Positions 28,030 through 34,646 of a stretch of DNA of 43,773 nt are shown piece by piece. The translations under genes and the position numbers were made by a program. Each line of letters starts with the position of its first letter. The first letter of the stretch is position 1. This DNA comes from RGIG5612 sp964528825 (lineage in GTDB: Bacteria > Bacillota > Clostridia > Lachnospirales > Lachnospiraceae), in NCBI GenBank assembly GCA_964528825.1, contig CAZGVB010000010.1, positions 1 through 43,773 on the forward strand. Reading direction: 5' to 3'. Below the pieces are notes generated by a model that did no database searches, was not told the origin of the DNA, and saw only the letters and a list, made by a program, of their open reading frames with translations.

Positions 28030-29130
28030 CTATTGTTCCTTAAAGGTCGACTTTGAGAGCATTTCATTTGCCTCTTCATCCGTAAGATCGTAATGCCAAA
28101 AGAGCTTATAGTATTCCTTCGCTACCTCGACGATGTCATAATCGTTATAGATATCGGGATAAACAAGCTGTCCCAGCCACCATACACCAAGCACCATATT
28201 TACAGACGGCGGTGCAGAGAGCCAATTGTACGGCAAAGAAGGAATCTCATAATATTTTCCTTCTTTTACGGCTTTAAGCTCCGACCATTCATTTGTCTCC
28301 ATATCCTCATAAGGTCCGCCTGCCGCAAGTACTATCACATCCGGCTCGATCTTATATACGCCTTCCATGTTCATGATAGTGCCGCCGCCCGCGTCCGTGA
28401 TAGTATCCGTAACTACGGCATTCTTAGCGCCTATCAGCTCTATGACCTGTGCCTGAGACGATTCCTCCGCATTAACGGACAGACCCGTAGAGCCCGTACC
28501 GTACATGATGGTCACCTTATCCTCTTCGGCTACAAGAGCACTCTTCTCCTTTGCCATCTCTACGGTCTTTTCGACAAATTGTGCTCTCTCCTCAGCCTCT
28601 TCCTCTTTGCCGAGCAATTCACCGAGCTTCCTGTATGCGGCCGCCATATGCTCAAGATCTGCCTCAAAAAATACCGTCGGTATGCCTGTCTGCTTCTGGA
28701 TGGAATCCATATCGGTCTTGATAGTGGCCTTCCTGTCACCCGTATCTATGACTACCTGCGGCTCGGCATCTATAAGAGCCTCCATGTTGAGGGTGGATTT
28801 TGCTCCGTAAAACTGTCCGAATGTAGGCAAGTACCATATTTCCTCCGGTACATAAGGTCTCTGCTCTCTGCTGGGACTCGATGCAATGCCTACCAGCATC
28901 TCGGGAGCTATCGTCATGAGCAGCATTGTCGCAGTAGCGCCCGACGGTGCTATCTGCGTTATATCCTTTGCGACCTCAACCTTGCGTCCCGCATCATCAG
29001 TTACGGTCTTTGTCTCTATATTTTCATTTGGATCGTATTTTTCACCGCCGCATGCGGACAGCAGCAGTCCTGCCGCGATCACAAATGTCATTATCAGACA
29101 AATGCCTCTTGTTCTCTTGATCTTGTTCAT
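28030..29130 (-). CDS. ABC transporter substrate-binding lipoprotein, BtuF/FhuD fold
   Basis: 366 residues. The signal peptide ends in the lipobox LLSAC, so the mature protein is lipid-anchored on the outer face of the membrane. The start of the mature part (TVTDDAGRKVEV) and the repeated EPDVIV-type strands (ALIDAEPQVVIDTGD near 110, IEPDVIVLAAGG near 265) are typical of the periplasmic-binding family for siderophores, haem and cobalamin. GAGGG precedes the ATG. It is the first gene of the unit and lies behind the leader RNA and terminator at 29326-29570. The ligand is unknown. I saw no obvious metal-only binding signature, so a chelate or cofactor seems more likely than a free ion. Confidence 0.88.
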   Translation of the reverse strand: MNKIKRTRGICLIMTFVIAAGLLLSACGGEKYDPNENIETKTVTDDAGRKVEVAKDITQIAPSGATATMLLMTIAPEMLVGIASSPSREQRPYVPEEIWYLPTFGQFYGAKSTLNMEALIDAEPQVVIDTGDRKATIKTDMDSIQKQTGIPTVFFEADLEHMAAAYRKLGELLGKEEEAEERAQFVEKTVEMAKEKSALVAEEDKVTIMYGTGSTGLSVNAEESSQAQVIELIGAKNAVVTDTITDAGGGTIMNMEGVYKIEPDVIVLAAGGPYEDMETNEWSELKAVKEGKYYEIPSLPYNWLSAPPSVNMVLGVWWLGQLVYPDIYNDYDIVEVAKEYYKLFWHYDLTDEEANEMLSKSTFKEQ

Positions 29131-29160
29131 GCTTTTGTCCCTCTTGTTAATACATATCGG

Positions 29161-29304
29161 CTTTAAGCCTGATTTTGACTTTAAGCCTGATCAGCTCTAA
29201 GACTACTTAGCTTTATGATTACTTAGCTTTAAAGCTGCCTCGGTTTAAGGCTGCTTCGGTTTAAGGCTGCTTCGGTTTAAGGCTGCATCTGTTTAAGGCT
29301 GCTT
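29161..29304. repeat. Degenerate 16-bp tandem repeats in the 5' untranslated region
   Basis: About nine units. The four nearest 29304 are CGGTTTAAGGCTGCTT-like and almost identical; those nearer the gene are progressively diverged (for example AGCTTTATGATTACTT). They lie between the leader terminator and the binding-protein start at 29130, so they are transcribed. Confidence 0.8.
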
Positions 29305-29325
29305 AGCCCGGCAGGATATCATGGC

Positions 29326-29366
29326 AAAATAAAAAGCCCCGGCAGGAGTTTACTCTTGCCCGGGGG
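29326..29366 (-). terminator. Leader terminator (attenuator) before the ABC operon
   Basis: On the minus strand 29365-29352 pairs with 29349-29336 in a stem of about 14 bp rich in G and C, followed by TTTTTATTTT. It lies about 200 bases before the first gene and 88 bases after the leader RNA, so it must be read through for the operon to be expressed. Confidence 0.85.
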
Positions 29367-29453
29367 TATACCTTCTCTTATTGCCGACATCAAGCACCGG
29401 CATAAATTGGAAAAAACTGAATGATACCCTCGATATGGAGATACGGATATCTG

Positions 29454-29570
29454 TTCCTAAAGGAAATCCTATTCAGCTTCTTTTCCAATTCGGAAGGCAA
29501 GTGCGTTTTCGCTTCATACCCCGTGAGTAAAGAACACTCAGGCACATTTCCATGGCATTTGCTTTAGGAA
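29454..29570 (-). ncRNA. Candidate riboswitch-type leader RNA, copy A
   Basis: The element is closed by a perfect 9-bp helix: TTCCTAAAG (29570-29562) with CTTTAGGAA (29462-29454). Inside it shares with copy B the blocks ATGG, GCCTGA, a TGAGT hairpin, TCACGGGG, GTATGAAG, a hairpin with GAAAA, and TGCCTTCCG. Bases just 3' of the core (about 29471-29490) can pair with 29404-29421 in an alternative helix that would trap the closing strand, a plausible switch. Promoter, leader and terminator are in the order of a transcriptional riboswitch. Confidence 0.72.
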
Positions 29571-29598
29571 TATATGCTCGAAAGCCTACTTAAAGTTT

Positions 29599-29627
29599 AT
29601 TTTAGTTTTTCGCTGCTTATAAGTCAA
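29599..29627 (-). promoter_or_regulatory. Promoter of leader A and the ABC operon
   Basis: On the minus strand TTGACT, a 17-base spacer and TAAAAT. The expected start is about 20 bases before the closing helix of the leader RNA. Confidence 0.75.
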
Positions 29628-29652
29628 TTGCTTTTAATTTCTGCTATAACTA

Positions 29653-29746
29653 AGTCACTGTCAAGTAATCATTGGCACATCTTTCATTCAGACAATTTTT
29701 AGTACTGTGCGTGTGATAAGGCTGCAAAAACAAGCTGTGTTTTCTG
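29653..29746. repeat. Intergenic repeat, copy 3 (half element)
   Basis: Matches 14221-14315 in the same orientation: AGTCACTGTC, AGTAATC, GCACATC, TTCATTCAGACA, AGTACTG, GTGTGATAAGG and CAAAAACAAGCTG are shared. It ends about 25 bases upstream of the promoter of leader A, the same place copy 2 has relative to leader B. Confidence 0.8.
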
Positions 29747-29773
29747 TAATTGTAATTTTACTCTAAGATAACT

Positions 29774-29806
29774 AAAAAAAGCACGGCACCGATACCGGTG
29801 CCGTGC
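29774..29806 (-). terminator. Terminator of the alcohol dehydrogenase operon
   Basis: A perfect 11-bp stem (29781-29791 with 29796-29806) and an ATAC loop are followed on the minus strand by seven T (29780-29774). It ends the leftward transcript that finishes with the dehydrogenase at 29993. Confidence 0.88.
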
Positions 29807-29931
29807 TGCTCTGCCTATATGGGGGATGAAATGGTTTGCGGATGCTGTCACATTCAGCACTCTTTAAGGCAGATATCAATATTGCTGTTACAATCTTCAA
29901 AAAACTGTTTGATCAAAGAGGAGGTATGATC

Positions 29932-29976
29932 ATGTTTTTTGATCTATCCTTACGTTTCTTTAAAACACGCCTATAG
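29932..29976 (+). CDS. Possible 14-residue peptide with ideal ribosome binding site
   Basis: AGGAGG at 29919-29924, a 7-base spacer and ATG open a short frame, MFFDLSLRFFKTRL, ending in TAG. A 32-codon frame (29831-29929) ends three bases before it, and a second AGGAGG follows at 29981. The peptide is amphipathic and cationic. It may be a real small peptide or a relic of a lost gene start. No clear promoter is visible. Confidence 0.25.
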   Translation: MFFDLSLRFFKTRL

Positions 29977-29992
29977 AAAGAGGAGGTATATA

Positions 29993-31132
29993 TTACAGGC
30001 AAGCCTCTATAAACGGAAGGATATCTTCTCTCTTGACCTCTCGCGGATTGCATGTCGAGCTGAATTCCTCAACAGCCTCTGTTATAAAATCTTCGCTTAT
30101 CTTGTCAAGAGATACGCCGAAGTCCGAAAGGCCCGGCATATGGCATTCCTTTGCCAGCTTGAAGATATTATCAACTACTATATCGGGTGTCAGCTCTTCT
30201 GCACTGCCCATGCCCATAGCAACGCCCATCTCTATCATCTTCTGCGGTACAGCTGGTGCATTGAATTTCATTGCCTGCGGAAGCAATATAGCGCATGCGT
30301 TCCCGTGTGATACATGGAAATATGCTCCAAGCGGTGCAGCGATGGCATGACATACGCCGCATCCCGAATTGCTCATAGCGCTTCCCGCGAGCATCGAACC
30401 CAAAAGCTGATTGGTACGTGCCTCAAGATTCGATCCGTTGTTTACGCACTCTGCAAGATTGTTGTAGATAAGGTTCATTGCCTTGAGCGCATATATCTCG
30501 GATATCGGGCTGCTGCCCTTTGACAGATAGGATTCCATAGCATGCGCAAGAGCATCCATTCCGGGTCCGAGTGTCAGCTGCGGAGGCAATGTGAGCGTGA
30601 GCTCCGGATCGCAGATAGAATAGCTCGGTACAGCGAACATGCTTACAAGAACCATCTTTCTGTTGAGCTTTGCGCTGTAAATGATAAATGTATTCTCTAC
30701 TTCACTGCCTGTTCCTGCCGTGGTAACTATGACGATGAGCGGTATGCCGGCCTTCTTAGCCTTGTCAACACCTTCATAATCCTCGATGCAGCCGCCGTTG
30801 GCAACCAATATGTTCGCAGCCTTTGCCGCATCCATTACAGATCCGCCGCCGAGAGCAACGATGATATCAAAACCGCCGTCCTTAAGGACATTTGCAAGAG
30901 CTCCTATGATAGTATCGGAGGGTTCTCCTGTACATCCGTCAAACAGTTCGAACTCGATCCCTGCGTCTTCCATAAGCTTCATGGTGCGGTCCGCAAGACC
31001 GATCTTGATCATGCCCGGATCTGTTACAAAAAGTACCTTTTTTGCCCCGAACGAATTGATCGCGTCCGGCAATGTGTTCAATGCTCCCGCGCCGAATGCG
31101 ATACGTCCGGGTGCGTCATAAATATAAGCCAT
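29993..31132 (-). CDS. Iron-type (group III) alcohol dehydrogenase
   Basis: 379 residues, the normal length. The family reduces aldehydes or ketones, or oxidises alcohols, with NAD(P) and a divalent metal. The cofactor motif GGGSVMDAAK lies near residue 95. The metal ligands are all visible: Asp and His in PGMDALAHAMESY (near 193-197) and the two His in CHAIAAPLGAYFHVSHGNAC (near 260-275). AAGGAGG precedes the ATG. It starts 15 bases after the aldehyde dehydrogenase gene and is the last gene of the operon. The physiological substrate is unknown; pairing with an aldehyde dehydrogenase suggests an aldehyde intermediate shared by both. Confidence 0.9.
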   Translation of the reverse strand: MAYIYDAPGRIAFGAGALNTLPDAINSFGAKKVLFVTDPGMIKIGLADRTMKLMEDAGIEFELFDGCTGEPSDTIIGALANVLKDGGFDIIVALGGGSVMDAAKAANILVANGGCIEDYEGVDKAKKAGIPLIVIVTTAGTGSEVENTFIIYSAKLNRKMVLVSMFAVPSYSICDPELTLTLPPQLTLGPGMDALAHAMESYLSKGSSPISEIYALKAMNLIYNNLAECVNNGSNLEARTNQLLGSMLAGSAMSNSGCGVCHAIAAPLGAYFHVSHGNACAILLPQAMKFNAPAVPQKMIEMGVAMGMGSAEELTPDIVVDNIFKLAKECHMPGLSDFGVSLDKISEDFITEAVEEFSSTCNPREVKREDILPFIEACL

Positions 31133-31147
31133 ATTTTTATCCTCCTT

Positions 31148-32608
31148 TTACCATACAGGCGGAATCGATCTGTCAGTTACAATACAAAGATTCTTTACCT
31201 GACTGTAATGATCGAGTGCCACTTTGTTTACTTCACGTCCGATTCCGGAATTCTTGACACCGCCGAACGGCTGTCCTACTCCCGTATCCAGATAATCATT
31301 TATCCATACGATACCGGCCTCAAGCTCCTTGCCGAACTTCATTGCTCTGAAATAATCGCTTGTCCATACTGCAGCACCGAGGCCGTAGTCCGTACCGTTG
31401 GCAAGCTCGAGTGCTTCCTCTTCGGTATGGAATTTGCTTACGCACAGTACAGGCCCGAATATTTCTTCCTGCTCTATCTTCATGCCGTGCTTAACATCTC
31501 CGAACAGTGTAGGTGCTACGAAATATCCCTTATCGCAGCCGTCCTCTGTAACGCGGTATCCGCCTGCAAGCAAGGTTGCTCCCTGCTCCTTGCCGGATTC
31601 GATATAGGAAAGGACTCTGTTCATATGTTTCTCTGTGATCACAGGTCCTACCTGACTCTTCGGATCCATAGCATCTCCAACTACGGCATTTGAGAATATA
31701 TTCTTGATCCTCTCTACGAACTTATCATAGATAGTATCCTGAACTATAGCTCTTGAGTTGCCTACGCATACCTCGCCCGCACTTGAAAGTATTCCGATGC
31801 ATGTCTTTTGAATGACTCTTTCAAAATCGCAATCATCAAATACGACCGTTGCCGACTTTCCGCCGAGCTCAAGTGTAACCGGAATAAGGTTATTTCCTGC
31901 TGCTGCGCCTATCTTTCTGCCGACCTCGGTCGATCCGGTAAAGGACAGCTTGTTGAGGCCTTTATGATTTTGCAGGTAGTCTCCTATCTCAGAGCTCTCA
32001 CCGAGAATGATATTTACTACTCCGGGCTCAAACAGATCTGCCCAGATCCTTATCATCTCGCATACGCCTGCTGCCGCATGTACCGATGGTTTTATAACTA
32101 CCGTATTGCCCATAGCAAGAGCAGGGGCAAGCTTCCATGAGAGAAGCATCGGCGGGCAGTTCCATGCTACTATGATACCTATAACTCCCAAAGGCTCACG
32201 AGTCACATATGATATTGTTCCGCTGTCATGGCTTATGGCTATTTCTTCCTTTGCCTCTATGGCAGCAGCGAAATATCTGAATGTGTCAATGCAAAATGTC
32301 ATATGAAGATGTGCTTCCCCGATCGTCTTTCCGGTATCTATGCATTCAGCCTCAGCCAGAAAATCGATATTTTCTTCCATGCGGTCGGCCATCTTGCGAA
32401 GAAGCGCTGCACGCTCTACGCGTTTGGTCTTCTTAAAGCCCGCGAATGCTGCCTTTGCCGCCTCTACTGCCGCATCAACCGTCTCCCGGGTTCCGCATGC
32501 CAGCTCTGCGAACTGTCCTCCCGTTGACGGATTTATGCTCGCAAGCACCTTGCCGTCCGGAAGCCACTCACCGTTCACATATGAACAGTATTTCTTCATC
32601 ATTTCCAT
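31148..32608 (-). CDS. Aldehyde dehydrogenase, NAD(P)-dependent
   Basis: 486 residues, a standard length. It resembles the betaine/broad-range aldehyde dehydrogenases. Visible catalytic parts: the Asn in VAWNCPP near 155, the NAD-binding FTGSTEVGRKIG near 230, the Glu in LELGGKSA near 253, and the catalytic Cys in GEVCVGNSR near 287. FGPVLCV and the C-terminal PFGGVKNSGIGRE are also in place. AAGGAG precedes the ATG. It oxidises an aldehyde to the acid. It stands between small membrane protein genes and the alcohol dehydrogenase in one operon. Confidence 0.92.
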   Translation of the reverse strand: MEMMKKYCSYVNGEWLPDGKVLASINPSTGGQFAELACGTRETVDAAVEAAKAAFAGFKKTKRVERAALLRKMADRMEENIDFLAEAECIDTGKTIGEAHLHMTFCIDTFRYFAAAIEAKEEIAISHDSGTISYVTREPLGVIGIIVAWNCPPMLLSWKLAPALAMGNTVVIKPSVHAAAGVCEMIRIWADLFEPGVVNIILGESSEIGDYLQNHKGLNKLSFTGSTEVGRKIGAAAGNNLIPVTLELGGKSATVVFDDCDFERVIQKTCIGILSSAGEVCVGNSRAIVQDTIYDKFVERIKNIFSNAVVGDAMDPKSQVGPVITEKHMNRVLSYIESGKEQGATLLAGGYRVTEDGCDKGYFVAPTLFGDVKHGMKIEQEEIFGPVLCVSKFHTEEEALELANGTDYGLGAAVWTSDYFRAMKFGKELEAGIVWINDYLDTGVGQPFGGVKNSGIGREVNKVALDHYSQVKNLCIVTDRSIPPVW

Positions 32609-32632
32609 ATCTCAAAACTCCTTTCCGTGAGC

Positions 32633-32746
32633 TTATTCATCTTTATGCTGTTCTTCCCTTGTCTTGTTATATCCGACGATCCCTACCACAGCGAAGACCG
32701 CCATAACTACAACAACGATCAATTGAAATAATACTAATCCGCTCAT
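32633..32746 (-). CDS. Small single-span membrane protein, 37 residues
   Basis: The frame reads MSGLVLFQLIVVVVMAVFAV and ends in a charged tail (Lys-, Glu- and His-rich). One membrane helix covers residues 3-27. AAAGGA precedes the ATG. The gene fits exactly between the 69-residue protein and the aldehyde dehydrogenase in the operon, in the same orientation. It was presumably missed by length cut-offs. I infer a helper of the adjacent symporter; no family is recognised. Confidence 0.6.
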   Translation of the reverse strand: MSGLVLFQLIVVVVMAVFAVVGIVGYNKTREEQHKDE

Positions 32747-32793
32747 GATCAATATTTCCTTTCTTTAAATATGATTATGTTCTTCGCAAGCTC

Positions 32794-33003
32794 CTATTTT
32801 GCGTCGGGATGAGCCTTGTAAAAATCATCCTCTTCCATGATCTCAAAATGATTCGGAGCTTCGGGATCGTAATTTTCCTCATCCTCCGGAAGATGCTTCA
32901 TGCATCTCCACCAAACCTCTGACGCGATCATCATTATGATGACGCCTACAGCCGTAAATATCGCAAATCCGACAGGAACTGATAAGATTGGACCTATATA
33001 CAT
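32794..33003 (-). CDS. Small membrane protein next to symporter, 69 residues
   Basis: One hydrophobic segment (about residues 5-28, VPVGFAIFTAVGVIIMMIAS) is followed by a strongly acidic tail with many Glu and Asp. GGGGGUG lies before the ATG. It begins 12 bases after the symporter gene, which implies co-expression and probably a physical partnership, as for other small proteins that accompany sodium:solute symporters. I know no exact family. Confidence 0.75.
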   Translation of the reverse strand: MYIGPILSVPVGFAIFTAVGVIIMMIASEVWWRCMKHLPEDEENYDPEAPNHFEIMEEDDFYKAHPDAK

Positions 33004-33015
33004 ATTCGCACCCCC

Positions 33016-34545
33016 TTAATTAGCTGCGCCGCTCTCGACTGCATTATGTGTGATACCGTGAGTCTTGTCATAAAATGCTCTCTGCTCCTTGTAAACCTTG
33101 GAGAAGGATTTTCCTGCCTTCTTGTCACATGCCGTGGTAATGATGCCAAGACCGAGTGACAATACTATCATGAATATTGAATAGTTGTTTCCTTCAAGTC
33201 CGAATACGGATGCAAGAGGTGTAAAGGTAAGAAGTATATTGCATGCCCAGCATACGATCAATGTGATAAGAGATCCGATGCGTGAACGCTTCCACCACAT
33301 TCCTATAGCAAACATGAAGAACAGCGGAACGAACCATGCAAAGCCCCATGTAAGAGCCTGGTTGGTCTGAGCCTGGATGGTAACTGCGGCAAATGCAGCT
33401 GTGATACATCCGATAACGATCCAGATACGGCTGAGGTTGGCTTCTGTCTTAGGAGACATATGCTTAAAGCGCGGGAAGAAGCAAAGGATATTCCTGTTGA
33501 GCATTGTTGCAAGTGCAAGTGCTTCCATAGCAACCGTTGAAAGCATTGCTGCAAGGAACATACCGATAGTGCATATCTGCAGCCAGTTAGGCATATAGTT
33601 AAGAACGAGCTGTACAACACCTACCGCGCCGTTCTCGGCTGTAAGGAGACCCTGATCTACAAGTCCCTTGGATGCAAGTCCGAGTGAGATAATGATAACG
33701 CCGAACATTACATTTAACGGGATGCAGGCTATGCAGGCTTTCCTGAGAACCTTAACATTAGGAACAGCTGCTGCAGCCTGGATATTGGGCTGTATAAAGT
33801 TCATGCCGAAGCATGTAACAAGGAATGTACCTATGACATAGCTCTTTAACAATGCAGGATTTGCAAGTGCGTGTACGAGCTCTTCATTATTTGCAAGAAG
33901 TGTATCATTGATAGGCTGCCATCCGCCGATAAGAGTATTGTATCCGATGAATATAAGCACTATGGCACCGAATACATACATCAATATGGCATTTACCGAG
34001 TTTACTTTTCCGACCTCGTCAATTCCGGCCAGCGCCACATATAACATTCCTATGACTATACCTATAAGGCATCCTGCAAGGTTCGGAAGTCCTGTCATAC
34101 CGGAGATGACAGTTCCCATACCCTGGGTCTCAACGCAAAGTACCATCCAGCAATATCCAACGCCCATTCCGGCAAGGATAGGAACAAGTATAGGATGGAA
34201 CATACGTCCGAATACTTCATTTATGGTAGAGCAGCCCATCCTGCGGTACCATACGCCGCAGAAGCGAAGGGCGAACATGAAGAATATGCCGTGTCCCAAG
34301 CAATACCATATAGTTGATACTCCCGATGTCCAGGATTGTGCGGAAAGTCCGTTTATATGTCCTCCGCCGAGCGATGTCAGCGCCATACTTGCGGCGCAGG
34401 CAAACCATCCCATCTGCTTGCCGCCCATGACAAAGTCTTCCTGCTTGACACCTGATTTTTTCTGTTTGATCTTAATAACTATCGTTACTATAGCGATAAT
34501 AACGAGGTTATAAGCCAAACCGCCGATTGTTACAAACCAGTTCAT
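33016..34545 (-). CDS. Sodium:solute symporter family transporter
   Basis: 509 residues with about 13 membrane segments, the typical layout of the SSS family (PanF, PutP and relatives). The N-terminal helix is followed by the DFVMGGKQMGWF block (near 38-50), then SMALTSLGGGHINGLSAQSW, where sodium-binding residues usually lie. AAGGGGG precedes the ATG. It imports an organic solute with sodium. Its place among catabolic oxidoreductases suggests that it brings in their substrate, which cannot be named from the sequence. The C-terminal about 40 residues are polar and cytoplasmic. Confidence 0.88.
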   Translation of the reverse strand: MNWFVTIGGLAYNLVIIAIVTIVIKIKQKKSGVKQEDFVMGGKQMGWFACAASMALTSLGGGHINGLSAQSWTSGVSTIWYCLGHGIFFMFALRFCGVWYRRMGCSTINEVFGRMFHPILVPILAGMGVGYCWMVLCVETQGMGTVISGMTGLPNLAGCLIGIVIGMLYVALAGIDEVGKVNSVNAILMYVFGAIVLIFIGYNTLIGGWQPINDTLLANNEELVHALANPALLKSYVIGTFLVTCFGMNFIQPNIQAAAAVPNVKVLRKACIACIPLNVMFGVIIISLGLASKGLVDQGLLTAENGAVGVVQLVLNYMPNWLQICTIGMFLAAMLSTVAMEALALATMLNRNILCFFPRFKHMSPKTEANLSRIWIVIGCITAAFAAVTIQAQTNQALTWGFAWFVPLFFMFAIGMWWKRSRIGSLITLIVCWACNILLTFTPLASVFGLEGNNYSIFMIVLSLGLGIITTACDKKAGKSFSKVYKEQRAFYDKTHGITHNAVESGAAN

Positions 34546-34646
34546 AAAAAGTTCCCCCTTTCATTTTGGGATGCCGCCATGCGGCACTCAATTAAAATTT
34601 ATCGATCCGCACTGCCCTACAATGCCTGACCTCTCATTTGATGCCT

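Noticed and set aside
28093..29166. Long open frame opposite the binding-protein gene
   Set aside because: It is fully antisense to a clear lipoprotein gene; the product is Cys/Tyr/Arg-rich with no recognisable motif. It reflects codon bias of the real gene.
30542..31693. Long open frame opposite the dehydrogenase genes
   Set aside because: It spans two genuine genes in antisense and has no domain.
34217..34408. Additional small minus-strand gene within the symporter region
   Set aside because: It is an alternate frame of the symporter gene.
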